Below, in pieces: positions 1-13,800 of a stretch of DNA of 64,000 nucleotides. This DNA comes from Sacculina carcini (lineage: Eukaryota; Arthropoda; Thecostraca; Sacculinidae): NCBI GenBank assembly GCA_916048095.2, contig OU696573.1, positions 248,001-312,000 on the forward strand, written 5' to 3'. Made by a program: the position numbers and the translations under genes. The stretch's first letter is position 1; each line of letters begins with the position of its first letter. The notes below the pieces were generated by a model. It saw only the letters and a list, made by a program, of their open reading frames with translations. It made no database searches and had not been told where the DNA came from.

Positions 1-334
1 TGTCATTGTATGTCTGTTATGTTGTGTTTTCTGGTCTGTATTTGTGTGTCTATTGTGTTGTGATTTGTCAATCTGAGTGTATGTCGTTGTATGCCTGCTG
101 TGTTGTCTTAATGTGTTGTATTTTGTGTTGTATTCTGTGCTGTATGTCTGCTGTGCTATCTTATTCAATATGTATGTGCGTGTGTATTTTTGCGTTTTTG
201 AGTATGTAAACGTGAGTGTGTCTGTGTTTGTGCGTATATGTACTTGTCTGTTTTGTGTGTGTGTATGTAGGTGAGTGTGTGTGTTCGTGATTGTGTATGT
301 GTATGGCTCTTGCGCTTGAGTGTGTGTGTGTGTG

Positions 335-497
<163 letters not shown>

Positions 498-823
498 TGT
501 GTGTGTGTTTGTGTATGTGTATGTGTGTGTGTTCAATGCTGCTTGATTCCACTACACATCCTTTTTTTAGACTATTCCAGTTGTCGATACACCTATTTGG
601 GAAACTATATTTCTTTATATCCCTGTAACCACTCTGGTCTGACTAAGACATTTATTGTGTCTCATTCGATCTCTCTCACTAACCAAACTACCCAACCTTT
701 TCAATCCAGTTTGTCTTTGCCAATTTTATGCTTAAAACGTTTATTAAATCACCTCTTAACCTTCTCATCGCTAATGTGGATGGATCATCGATAATGTGGA
801 TACCCAACTCTCTCTCTAGCCTG

Positions 824-824
<1 letters not shown>

Positions 825-881
<57 letters not shown>
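825..881. repeat. (TG)n microsatellite
   Basis: About 57 bp of pure TG repeat. Confidence 0.97.
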
Positions 882-882
<1 letters not shown>

Positions 883-1367
883 AGTGTATTATGTACAACA
901 TTTGATGGATACAAATCGGCATTGGTCTCGATAAAGACAACACCATCTGTTCTGGCCAAATTAATTATTTTCACTCAACACATACCCACACGTGTGTGTA
1001 TATATGTGTGTGTGTGTAGAAGCGAGGCACATTGAGAAAGGGTGCATGTTGTGGTTACATTCAATCAATGCCGGAACGACTCCGCGGTTTCCGGCGTCAA
1101 TATCACTTTTTATACATACATACACACACTCATACACACAAACATACACACGGCAGCGCCTTCACAGCCACATACATAACTCACGCACAACAGATATTGA
1201 TGAAGGCAATTTGGAATCTGTGAAGGCAGAATACCTCAGACAGAAAACCGCACTCACACACACACACACACACACTGACACACAGACATACATACACACT
1301 GGTGTCTGTACAGACGGCATGCAACATACACACGCTACTTATCGCATATGTACATTGAAAATATGCC

Positions 1368-1398
<31 letters not shown>

Positions 1399-1886
1399 AC
1401 ACACACACACCAACACGCTCACATACACTTCCATACCTTATCTCAGCTGCTAGGGCAGGGCTGTCGAGGTGAAAAATGAATCCAACTCTGAGCTGTGTGT
1501 GTGTGTGTCGGTGTGTGTGTGTGTGTGCGAGTAAGAAGGGTGTTTTTGCGGTGGCTCCAAGTTGATGCTGCGTGCAAGTCTACGAGAGAATGAAGTGTGA
1601 AACGAATTTCCGTACAATCAACACCACATTGCAATCATACACACACACACACACACTCACACTCAGACATACATGTATATGCATGGTCAAATACTCCATA
1701 AGCACAAAAACACACACACATACACATATATAACAAGTAATTTTCATGACAAACAATGCTCAAATAGGAAAGATGCAAATTGAACTGAATGTTTGGTTAG
1801 AAGTGTTACTCGTATTGGTCGTTTGGTAGAAGTGTTACTAGAAGAAGTTACTCGTAGTGTAGTATTGACATCATGAGTCACTTTTC

Positions 1887-1987
<101 letters not shown>

Positions 1988-2220
1988 GCGGTTGTTTGAA
2001 TATGCGCGTGACAGAGAGGAAACCATCTTGCTTCGTGTAGGCAACGTCCAGCAAGTGTGTATGTGTGTGTGTCTGTCATCACATGTATGATTGTGGGAAA
2101 CACACACACATACACACAGTTCAACAGACACGACAGACATACAGACAGACAGACAGGCAGGAGAACATTAAGAAACACTAGCGACCTCGTCGATCACGGG
2201 TCACCAATAATGTCAGCAAC

Positions 2221-2241
2221 GTGTGTGTATGTGTGTGTGTT

Positions 2242-2299
<58 letters not shown>

Positions 2300-2452
2300 A
2301 GTGTGTGTGTGTGTTAAGTGTGTGAGTGCATGTATGTCTGAGTGTGTGTGTGTTTGTGTGTATGCGTGTGAGTGTATGCATGCTTATATGTATGAACGTG
2401 TGTGTGTGTTGTGTGTTTATAAGTGTATGTGTGTGTGTGTGTATGTAAGTGT
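2221..2452. repeat. TG-rich degenerate microsatellite
   Basis: TG repeats interrupted by AAG, GAG and TATG variants over about 230 bp, with a pure TG core near 2245-2297. Confidence 0.9.
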
Positions 2453-2464
2453 GCCGCAAACAGT

Positions 2465-2549
2465 TTCTCACCGTAGTGTCCACATACACACACACACACA
2501 CAGTGATGGCATGTGTTTGTGTGTGTGTATGTGGACACTACGGTGAGAA
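2465..2549. other. Near-perfect inverted repeat (hairpin)
   Basis: TTCTCACCGTAGTGTCCACA at 2465-2484 is exactly reverse-complemented at 2530-2549. The arms continue inward as pairing (CA)n and (TG)n around a short loop near AGTGATGGCATG. The arms are about 31 bp. Confidence 0.85.
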
Positions 2550-3060
2550 CTTGTTTGACAATCACAGTGTGGTGGTTTAAAACACGACATAATTATCATT
2601 ATTTTTCCCCCGGGCACTGTGATGTTAATTAAGCACTTAATAACTACCCATATAATGATTGTATAAGCCTGACCAAATGTTAATTATTTGCCAGTACACT
2701 TTTTCTGCTAGAATGCCAGTCGGCGTGTAATTTGGCGCGGAACGGCAATGAGAGCGGCGCGAGACAAAAACCTCGCGCCTGCACGCTGCCCATTACCCAG
2801 TGATCAAGAACACCCCTCGCTGCTGCTGCTGATGATACGAGGCCGCTGCCTCCATCATGCACCGACACCACCTGCCGTCATCACTGACACTGCACGTGCA
2901 ATGAGAACACACAACACCATGCTGCCCTCATTGAGAGTCGATTATGAACGCCGCTCACACGACACACTGCCAGGCATCACAAAACAACTGACATGATAGT
3001 TTTTCCCTAGCTCCAGTACACTTGCATATCTGTATATACAAGTCGAATAATGACTTAGAG

Positions 3061-3325
3061 CAGGGGTTCTCAACTTTTTTTCACTGATTCCCCACTTCTT
3101 AATGAGCCATCTCTTCATTTTCCACAACAGCGCTGATAAATTCAATAAATTCAGTTGCTACATCAAAGTGAATGTCAAGAGATCATTAGAAACAAAAATA
3201 AACGAATTTGAATTGATAAAAACACACATAGTTGTCCTGTTCTGTCCGAACTTTAACTTCCCACTTGACAACTCTTCCATTCCTGACCAGACAGGGGAAT
3301 TTCCCACAGGTTAACTGCACCACTG
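3061..3325. mobile_element. hAT-type MITE, copy A
   Basis: Starts CAGGGGTTCTCAAC and ends with GTGCAGTTAACC-type inverted sequence (CACCACTG). The flanks ACTTAGAG and AATTAGGG look like a decayed 8-bp target duplication. The interior matches copy B in opposite orientation over about 250 bp. No transposase frame. Confidence 0.75.
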
Positions 3326-4259
3326 AATTAGGGAATGCATGATGTGATTGTACACATATATAAGCTTACTGCAATAACATACAATAAGTTGACATTTGCA
3401 AACTCATCACAGTAACGTTGAGTTGAAATGTTTCCGTCGTTGGTGCACAATGGTGGTTTTCTTATGTTTGAACTTAGTACAATTAACTGAAAGCCGACAC
3501 TGTTTGATAGTAGTACGTTTAGTTCAGTGCAAACATTTCAACAGTGAAAAGTGGAGACGAATCGACCAGAAATGAGTTTGATCGATTAGGAAGAGAGAAA
3601 CATATGCCTCACAGTGATTATTCACAGTAAAAACAAGTATTTTTCTTGCAAACCTCACTAATAGCAACATCTCATGCATTCCTCATCAGCCAAGAATCGA
3701 GCAGTTATTGATATCTCGTCCACGAAGATCTTGGAAGCACAGGAAGCCAAACACCAACAGCGACAAACTCCAGCAAGAACTGGGTTTAGTAGATCAATTT
3801 ACACGGACTGTCACCTGCACATCGGAGCGATTACACTGTAAGCAGTGAGAAAGAGAGAGAGAGAGAGAGCTGATTGTTATTTCGAGAACGAATAAGCTGC
3901 CGTGTCAGCTGCACTGCGATCATATCAGTTTTCAATTACTACACGCCAATACGATCACACCATGGCGAATACTGAGATGTGGCAGGACAGGCAGAGGCAG
4001 GGAGAAGGAGGAGAGAGTCGCCACTTCCGACACCAATTGTGTCCCGCGAGACTCATTTCCGGTGCGTCGACACGAAGTCTCCTCCTCCACGGTGAGCAAT
4101 GACGTTGTTCCAGGTGACGGCGCTGAAACTGAGCCACTGAGCCACACTCAAATAACAGAGCGAGCGAGCAATTTCGGCTCAACCAAACCAGCCGCTCTGC
4201 CTTATAATACCCTATATTGTATCCTCACGCACTATCCACACTCTCACACGAGTCTCTTG

Positions 4260-4263
<4 letters not shown>

Positions 4264-4316
<53 letters not shown>
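4264..4316. repeat. (CA)n microsatellite
   Basis: About 53 bp of CA repeat. Confidence 0.95.
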
Positions 4317-4319
<3 letters not shown>

Positions 4320-4372
4320 TCGCTCACGCCATGCATAAACAAACAGCTGTCGACGCCGACACGAATGCAATT

Positions 4373-4373
<1 letters not shown>

Positions 4374-4452
<79 letters not shown>
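4374..4452. repeat. (TG)n microsatellite
   Basis: About 79 bp of TG with one TCAG interruption. Together with the CA array about 60 bp upstream it forms a long CA/TG inverted pair. Confidence 0.95.
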
Positions 4453-4454
<2 letters not shown>

Positions 4455-4935
4455 GAGGCACCGCTACGCGTACACACCGACAGACAGAGACAAATAAATA
4501 TCGAGCTATTGAGCCGTTGATAAAGATACGAGTCGCACATTCCCACCGGCCGAGCATCTCGTAAATACACGTAGTCACGCACACACACACACACACAAGA
4601 ACGTGCATCAAGGCATACAATCTGGAACCAGCTTACCTGAGAGCACGTATAACAGGCAAGCACGTGCATTATCCACGCAACATTAGATACGACCACGTTG
4701 AAAACAGCCGTTCCCATGCACAATCGCACACACACACACACATGCACGCTGCTTCATCGAGCCAGCACGGTGTCGTGACCAGATTCACGCTCGACAAACG
4801 GTCAATGTTGATGCCGTACAAACAGAAGATAAATCCACAGCCAGATGAGGCCAGAACTAACTGAATTCATCGACCAGTCCAGACACGATGTTTGTGCAGA
4901 TCGTGTGATCCGTAACTTGTGAGGAATTCTTCACT

Positions 4936-5051
4936 GGTGAGGAATAGAGGGTTACCAAGTGGAGAACTAAAGCTCGGAGAGAACAGGACAAATTTGTGTG
5001 TGTTTTATCAATCCAGATTCGTTCATCTTTTGTTTCTGGTGACTTCTTGTA
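4936..5051. mobile_element. hAT-type MITE, partial copy C
   Basis: Diverged match to the first half of copy B (CCAAGTGG, AACTAAAG, GAACAGGACAAAT, ATTCGTT, TGTTTCTGGTGAC). Termini are missing or unrecognisable. Confidence 0.55.
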
Positions 5052-5759
5052 GATATGTGTGTTCAGAGCAAGCTCAGTAAGTATTTATTTATTGTTAATT
5101 GTGGTTATTTATTGGGGACTGTGGGCGGAGTGGGATTACTAATACTAATTCGCCCATAATTAATAATAAGAATAATAATAATAATGCAGCGTGCGATTTT
5201 GTAGAAGCCAAATTACTCGGTGAGATAATTTCACAGCTGGTTTTCAAGCTGCGCGCATGTTACAGCCAGGTACAGGGCCAGGTACAGCACTTGCTGCCTT
5301 ATAAGCCCTGCCAGAACTCGTGGGTGCGAGTCAATTGATCTGCGCTTGCTGGCAGTGCAGGGGTGGAAGATAATGAACACACAGCACCATCGAGCACTGC
5401 GCAAATTAATTTCAACTGCCACGTGCGGCCGCGTGACACGTGGTGCGGCACGTGTTCACTCGCTATTGTGTCACAGCCAGAAGGCCAGTTAATATTAACT
5501 GTCACTGACACCAGATATTTCAACACTTGAGATCCGAGTTCAAACCCCCAGAAGTTTGATATCATTAAACGTCAATGCACTTGCTGCTAGTGGGGAAATA
5601 ACTGCCTGGTATGAATGACAAGCATAAACGCACACAGACGGTCACGTACATACATTTACTGGGCTACATTATGGAGGTCTAGGCTGAGTGTGTAAGGATT
5701 CAAGAACATTAAAAACGCTTAAAAACGCACAAAAACGATTCTATATTTTTCATAGATTT

Positions 5760-5801
5760 TAGGTTAGGTTAGGTTTAGCTGGTTAGGTTAGGTTAGGTTA
5801 T
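5760..5801. repeat. GGTTA/TTAGG-like short tandem repeat
   Basis: About eight copies of GGTTA interrupted by TTTAGCT. It is short and internal, so a telomeric function is not implied. Confidence 0.6.
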
Positions 5802-6252
5802 GACTGAAAAAAATTCGTTAAATCAAATGTTCTTGATTCCAGACACCTATAGCTTCAACCCATTATGGACAGCGGAGGCGGAGTACTACGGTGGAGGGAT
5901 GGTGTGTGGAGGACGCACAAGACATGCCACCCATCTCACCCGACACACAGAGGAGAGAGAGAGGGAGCGAGAAACCCGACAGCACGAGATTAATTGTCAT
6001 GCAGGCGGAATATGACAGACTCAGTGATATTTCCTCCTTCATTACACCACCAACCAGTCACCGACATTACAACACGTATGAACACTCGGGCGGCATATTA
6101 TGAACATACTGTGCGTGCTGTATGAGCGCACATACCTCCCAGCCAGCCAGTCACCAGCCTACTCATCTAGGAAAACCGTAACAAAAACGCCAACATTGGT
6201 CACACATTGGCTCACCACACCACGGCCGATTAATCACCAATACCAACCTCCT

Positions 6253-6255
<3 letters not shown>

Positions 6256-6339
<84 letters not shown>
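6256..6339. repeat. (TG)n microsatellite
   Basis: About 84 bp of pure TG. Confidence 0.97.
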
Positions 6340-6340
<1 letters not shown>

Positions 6341-6457
6341 GGTGCCACCCACAGCTGTCACATAAACATATCACCACGGTGGGTCGTGAGAGTAAGCGTG
6401 CAACATAACTTGCGGCTCGCTCATTACCATATAATGCTCATAAGGCACTCACCATCG

Positions 6458-6459
<2 letters not shown>

Positions 6460-6525
<66 letters not shown>
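6460..6525. repeat. (CA)n microsatellite
   Basis: About 66 bp of pure CA, facing the TG array 120 bp upstream. Confidence 0.97.
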
Positions 6526-6526
<1 letters not shown>

Positions 6527-7161
6527 TCTCAATACAACCAGCAATATGCCAATAACATGTTTCCACTCATGGAAACACACACGAACTCTCACACATACAC
6601 ATGCAAACAGACACACAATATAGGCACGGCTAAATCTCGGAACAAACGTCAGCAGGCCAGCCAGCTACCATTGGACACAACACTGATTGAAAACGCACAC
6701 GAGAATGATCGGCAAGGAACATGGAAATGCAATCTGGTGGTCGAGGAGCGTGATCAGAAGAGATCACAGCTCGCTGATACAATGACACCTGGTCCCTGTG
6801 AGTGTCGGCACTCCAAATGAGGACACGACTGCTCGCATTAGTCATTACTGGAGTGCTGTCATTAGAGCTGGACGTGTGTGTGTGTGTTGGTGTTGGTTTT
6901 GCCCCACAACACGAGCCATATATGCACTGTTATGGAGCCTGTAATCTACATGCCTAATAAACCGCTCAGTCTATAAGTCCAGTGTCCAGCAATACATTAA
7001 TTATATTACTGTCTGTGTGTGAGCGCATCCGTGTGTTGGTGTGTGTGTGTTAGTGTATGTGTGTTGGTGTGGGTGTGTTTGCGCGTGCGCACGCATGGAG
7101 GGACGTCAGGTCATTAAGCTGCAGTATACAAGAGCCGGCGACCACCCTCCACCCCCGCTGT

Positions 7162-7175
7162 GTTGCCATGACAAC
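7162..7175 (+). promoter_or_regulatory. RFX X-box-like site
   Basis: GTTGCCATGACAAC fits the RFX consensus (GTTGCC-AT-RGNAAC type). It lies in the presumed CELSR intron 4; function is inferred from the motif alone. Confidence 0.4.
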
Positions 7176-7386
7176 CATATTGCCATAACAAAACAAACAC
7201 CCAATGTGGCCAGAGGTAAATGAGGGAAGCCATGAATGAAAACACACACACACACACACATACACACTAGCAGTTTGATAACTTTCTCACAATTGCAGGA
7301 GCACTATATTATGGATAATTCATAACAACATGAAAACTGGTTCAAGCGGTGGTGATATTTGGCAGTAATAATGGTATATTCTAGAA

Positions 7387-7650
7387 GAGTGGTTCTGAAC
7401 CTGTGGGAAATTCCTCTATCTGGTGGGGAATGGAAGAATTGCCAAGTGGGAAGCTAAAGTTCGGACAGAACAGGACAAATGTGTGTTTTTATCCATTCAA
7501 AATCGTTTATTTCTGTTTCTAATGACCTCTTGACATTTACTTTGATGTAACAAGTTAATTTATTGAATTTATCAGCGCTGTTGTGTGGAAAATGAAGAGA
7601 TGGCTCATTAAGAAGTGGGGAATCAGTGAGAAAAAGGTTAGGAACCACTG
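7387..7650. mobile_element. hAT-type MITE, copy B (intact, with target duplication)
   Basis: 264 bp flanked by perfect 8-bp duplications TTCTAGAA (7379-7386 and 7651-7658). Termini are AGTGGTTCTGAACC on the left and GGTTAGGAACCACTG on the right, which are inverted. An 8-bp duplication with CAGNGGTTCTNAACC ends is characteristic of the hAT superfamily. It sits about 80 bp past CELSR exon 4. Confidence 0.88.
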
Positions 7651-7730
7651 TTCTAGAAGAAATAAGTACACACTTGATTCAGATAAAGCTTATAGCAGGG
7701 GATTAATTATTGACGGCTTGAGTGAATTAC

Positions 7731-7863
7731 CTGCGACAGAAATCTCCATTTTGGCGATTTTCGGCACGTTGGTGTTGAGGCTGGAAGAGAGAGTAATGTC
7801 GCCAGTTGAGCTGTTCACTGTAATCAAGTTTGCATTGTTGCCAGATCGCACGGTGTACACCAT
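7731..7863 (-). CDS. CELSR/fmi (stan): CELSR exon 4: end of EC9
   Basis: Begins MVYTVRSGNNANLITVNSST and ends ISVAG, matching the end of the ninth cadherin repeat in CELSR proteins. The acceptor GCCAG follows a (TG) run directly; the donor is GCAG|GTAATT (phase 1). No following exon could be found between here and position 1, so intron 4 is at least 7.7 kb or exits the window. Confidence 0.9.
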
Positions 7864-10800
7864 CTGGCAACACACACACACACACACACACAAACGCATT
7901 GGCTAGAAACTCATACAGTTTGATAAAAACATACAAAAATGTGTTCAGTGAAAGATGCAAGCTTAATCTCCCTGATTTATCCCATCGGTGTGTTAATGAG
8001 CTGAATGTATTATACAAGTATTTTTAGCAGGTATTATCCAATTTTCCAGTTTGGAAAAGACCGATATAAAGGAGTATTTTGTCTGAACCGTGTGCTCAAG
8101 TCATTTTTCATTCAAGCAATCAGACAGATTTTGTTCACAATAGCTGGTTCAATTGGTTAGAGATCGTGGAAAACTTCCTCGCCAAGATGAAGCATGCAAT
8201 GATTGGAAGTGGTGACATCAACATATTTAGCCGGTGCCGCAAGAAGAAATGGCTTCACAATGTCACCGCAACTCGCGGTCAAGCACTGCTACGGTAAGGA
8301 GAACAGATCAGTGAGAGAGAGATAAGAGAAATAATACACAACAACGTCTCATCTGGGGAATGATTTCATTGAATTACAACTGGAGCAAAAACGATAATGA
8401 CAGTAATTGTGCGGCCAGCGAGTTTATCAACAATTATCAATTTACAGTCGGACCGGCCATATCAATTGTGTGTGGGAACGGCGACTGTTAATGAGCGGTT
8501 GTGTGCGGCGTGGCGGTGCCAGGCACCACGTCGCATGCTCTCCGTCATCACCGGTGCTTGCCACTGTCCTCGTGCACGACGGGAACATTGAGAACAGCAC
8601 GCATCAACCCTAATTCAGCTGGACATGAGAAAAAGTCAGGCGACTTGCTAATGAAAAAGGCGAAAGATAAAATGAAAACAATGGAATGAGCAGAGTTCGG
8701 GAGAGGTGGCAGTGAAAAAACCCTTGACCGTCTGGTGTTGACAAAAAAGGTCTCTTTCTTGCCATGTACCGCTGTGACCGTGATGACAGTGAGATGATAA
8801 TGTCGGCAATTAAGCCAGCTGTGCGCTGAACACCGTTGTCTCAACCTGCCTGCTGTCCAGCCACGAGCACGAGCGAAACTGCGGCGACAACACGCCACCT
8901 CCACTGACACCTCTCTCTCTCTCAACCAGTACCAACACTGACACCTCTCTCTCAACCAGTACCATCACTGACATCACTCTCTCTTTCAACCAGTACCATC
9001 ACTGACACCACTATCTCTCTCAACCAGTACCATCACTGACACCACACACTCTCTCTCAAACAACCAGTACCATCACTGACACCACACACTCTCTCTCAAC
9101 CAGTACCAACACTGACACCACACACTCTCTCTCAACCAGTACCAACACTGACACCACTCTCTCTCTCAACCAGTACCATCACTATCACTATCTCTCTCAA
9201 CCAGTACCATCACTGACATCTCTCTCTCTCTCTCTCAACCAGTACCATCACTATCACTATCTCTCTCAACCAGTACCAACACTGACACCACACACTCTCT
9301 CTCTCAACCAGTACCAACACTGACACCACTCTCTCTCTCTCAACCAGTATCATCACTGACACCACCTCTCTCTCTCAACCAGTATCATCACTGACACCAC
9401 CTCTCTCTCTCAACCAGTATCATCACTGACACCACTCTCTCTCAACCAGTATCATCACTGACACCACTATCTCTCTCAACCAGTATCAACACTTGCGTCA
9501 CGGACAACAAAACCAACCTCAGTTGACACAAGATAAATGTGTGAAAACCTCGAAAAACTGGAATTAAAATCACACATTGTTTCAACGGTCAAATATTAGA
9601 AAGTCGGGCCCTATCACACTGCTCATTCAATCCAATCTCTGTTCATCCTTGTTTACCTTGTTCAACAGGGTGAAACTCCCGAAATTGTATGTGTGTGTGT
9701 GTGTGTGTGTGTGTCTAGTGTTTGACCACTCGCAGACAGTGGAGGTTACAAATTTTAAACAGAAACCGCAGGTGTTTGCCGCCAGTGGAATGTTGTTCAC
9801 GTATCGGCCGACAGAAAAACACACTAACACTCACACATTCCTCCTCCCTTCCAACTTCTCACACACACAAGAGCACATGCACATGCGTGCACACAGACAC
9901 ACATACACACACAGACAAACATACAAGAGCTTAACAAGATGATTGCGCCATTGATCAAATCAGCTTCATCTTCGTAATATGAAAATTGTCTTGTGAAATC
10001 GAGATAGAATTAATAGGTGTATTAATAGGTGAAAGTACAGAAAACACCAGTGAATTTAATGCGAGATATAATGATACAATGTATTTGTCATTAGCGGCCA
10101 GGCTTATTGCTGCAGTGACCGGCTTTTAGTAATGACAGCGGTCTGCTCTCACGGAATGTCACGTGAATTTGAATGTGACAAAACAGAGATCGAGTAGAGA
10201 TGAGGCGAACATTGAACAAGCATATGACTTACATTGTACACAACATGTATTCCTAATCCAGCAAATTACGTACAAGCAGATTACTATCATCCTCTGATAA
10301 GTCGGGAATTCCCACACACACACAGAAACAATAACTTGGCCGAACTGAGACGTTCTCACACACAAACAGAACATTCTCGGCAAGAGAGAAACAAGTGTGT
10401 CCAGCGACATTGAGTACCAACAGTCATTTCAAACACGTCACAATGCGCATTTCTGGCAAATGGCGTCATTAGTTGAACGACACAACGTACTCAATAGCAC
10501 CACATGGGGCCGAACGGCACTTGCGCAATCTTTGTGTGATAGTAAGGACATGCTGTACAAGTGTGGTAGGCAGGTGGAAGCATTCCCATCAGTGTATATG
10601 AACGAGACCATCGCAATTACTCGCTAACTCACAGCCAAACACAACACAGCCATCTCTTGTAGATTCCCCGCAACGAGAAGACGCTAGTGAATGGAAGATG
10701 TGCATTCAGTCGAGAATTTCAATTGCACATTATTTGATACAGAATTTGTGTACCAGTAATATACCATAAATACCCAGTGATACCAAAGTATGGATGGTTC

Positions 10801-13800
10801 GATAGGATCCATAAATATTACTGGGTCCAGCCAAATACCATGTTTTAGAACAACACCAGTCAACTATTACAGACGGAAGAGTGGAGAAATGAGTTGAATA
10901 CAATTATCCAAATAGAGCCACATGTCACGACACAGCGCTAAAACACACACAAGACCAGTAACAGTAACAAACATGGTGGTGAAGGGTGAGAACAACACAA
11001 CAACAACACTCCAGAGTGGTGGTAACGGTGAACAACAGCCACGTGGAGAACAGCAAAAAAACGCAAGCTCGCCTACACTATGCTGACATGCTAGACATAC
11101 ACACGTATCTATCTACATGTTTACGCACAATGTGCAAGTGCACAATGAAAAGACAGACACACACACACACACATACACACGAGCACACGGACTCACATTT
11201 CGACTGACAGTTACAACAAAGATTGTTGTGCGACCAGTTTTTCTGTGTGTGTGTCCAACTCAAGTGGAGATAGCATCTCTCGTGATGCTCCTGTGTGTGT
11301 GTGTGTGTTTGGTGAGCAGGAGAGTTTTACAAGCGGCGTGTGCTGACCACTCGAGGTCAGCTGTATGTGCACACCCACACATACAAACAGGCACAGTCAC
11401 GCGGAGGAACATACTACATAACAGTGTCTATCTGCGGAACGTTTACGTGCTGGTGTGATGTTGAACAGCAAATGTACACAAGACACAGGACACAATCTAC
11501 AATGTCCATCATGTGAAATTATCCTGCGTGAGCTGAATGTAGAAAATACACACACAAATTCCAGCAACCAGGCATCTTCATTGCTTGTTCGGCGATTCTC
11601 ACCGGAGAACCCTATCCTAATCAAATAGCAACAGAAGATATTTCAATATCACGAGGTAAGTATCATCCAGGCACCTCTTCCTCAAAAATGTCCATTTCTA
11701 GAACCTCTTCCACAAAAAATGTCCATTTCTAGAACCTCTTCCACAAAAAATGTCCATATCTAGAACCTTTTCCACAAAAAATGTCCATATCTAGAGCCTC
11801 TTCCTCAAAATATGTCCATATCTAGAACCTCTTCCCCAAAAAATGTCAATTTCTAGAACCTCTTCCTCAAAAAATGTCCATTTCTAGAACGCAAATCAGG
11901 GAAGTGATAATTGCCAGTTTGCGTTATTCACTCCTTTTCGTTTCATTGTTTTGTTGATTGCTATCATTCCCACGGTCACTTATGAACTACGTCCAAGAAC
12001 AACATGAATCTACAAATTCCACTACAGACGTCACATTGTTCCGAATTATAGGGATCAGTGAAAGTCTTGCTTAATGTTCCATTCTTATCTACTTATCGTA
12101 AATATGGGGCAAATAAGGTGTCATGTTACACCGCCTCTCTTTCTCGGAACCAAAAAGATCAGAATATGACCTCACAGTGAAAGAAAGACATTTGTCACCA
12201 GAGAAACCGCAATAAAAGTCAATTTGGCAGCAATAAGAAGTCGCACACACACATACACACACACACACATACACACACAGACAAATACCACGTGCGGCGC
12301 GAGCTTTTCTCTCGCCTGCCAGACCGCGCCCAGTTCATGATGCAGTGAAATCAGACACGCATGCCAAGTGCACGTGCGCACGCGCGCGTCACTGAGTAAC
12401 GACACCTTGATAGCGATTAAGCTGGACCGGACACCAGGTGTGGTGGCACGGTGGCTCAGTTTTTCCGTGCTGGTGTGGCAAGCATGAACAAGTTTCACAA
12501 TGACTATGAACAACATCACACTTGATTTGCTTCGTGAAATGCAGGTCATTCCACGTGACTCAGCTGGTAGAGAAACGCTATTTTAATATTCAAACATTTA
12601 CTGTAAATTCAGTCAGTTGATCAGTCTGGGAAGTACCTATCAAACGCAGGCAGGTGCTGGACATTCTCGTGGAGCCGGTGGAAGAAGAATATTCGCAGTG
12701 AGATCAAGACATTTGTGCAGGAATGCAAAATAACGATTATGCCAAACAAAGAAGGTTTCAGTTTTGCATAAGCTCCGTTTAAGCTCTTGAAGAGTTTCAG
12801 TTATACAAAGAAAGCCAGAGCGAATCATGTTTAACAGGTTAAATTTCCCCATTATCCCTACAATAATGATCAGTAAACGACAGAAGTTATCGAGAAAGAC
12901 ATCATCAAAGGAATCTCACCTGATCGGTGACGTCGGCGTCGGTGGCTGGCACTCGACCAATGGGAGATGTCGGGAAGAACTGCTTGTAATTGTTGAAAAT
13001 CACCTTGAAGTCAGACAACTGAGGCGCGTTATCATTGACGTCAACCACATGAACCTCGACCGTGACATAACTCTGCAGCGGCAGCGACTGAGCTAGCACC
13101 ATCAGAATGTACACCTTCTTGTCCGACTCGTAGTCGAACTCCTGGTTAGTATACAACTCGGCCGTTTCTGACAGCGGGTCTGTCTTCAATTTGAAGGCGG
13201 CAGAATCGCTCGCCTCCACCAGAGTGTAATCAATAACGGCATTCACTCCTTCGTCCGGATCATGAGCGACGATTTTACCGACAAACGAGCCGATCGGCGA
13301 GTTCTCCTTCACTTCCAGTCGCAACTTATCATCGTCGAACACGGGCGGCGAGTCGTTGATATCGTCCACGTCGACTATCACCTCGACCGTCGAGGACATC
13401 TCCGGCGAGCCCTGATCAACTGCCAGCGCCACCAGAGTGTACCGCGGCACCAGCTCGCGATCCAGACGCCGACTGGTGCGGATCTGGCCCGAGCTAGGGT
13501 CAATGGTGAACGCCCCGTCACCATTGTTTCCACCGTCAAACGTGTACCGCACGCGACCGTTCAGCCCTTGATCGACATCGCTGGCGCTCACTGCGACGAT
13601 ACTGATGCCTGCATCTGCATCCTCGCTCACCGACGCCTGATACGACCGCTGCGAGAACTGAGGTGCATTGTCGTTCACATCGGCCACCAGAATCTCCACG
13701 TCGGTCGTGTCCGACATACTCGGAGATCCGTGGTCTCGAGCCGAGACGGTCAGCAGATAGGAGCTGCGTCTCTCGCTGTCAAGAGGTTGGGCCGTGAATA

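Larger units (their letters stand above)
7864..12919 (-). other. CELSR intron 3
   Basis: 5.1 kb containing two minisatellites (separate entries), scattered CA/TG repeats and otherwise unique sequence. No coding exon was recognised. Confidence 0.8.

Noticed and set aside
5760-5801. Telomeric TTAGG array
   Set aside because: Only about eight imperfect units inside a gene region; too short to be a telomere or interstitial telomere block.
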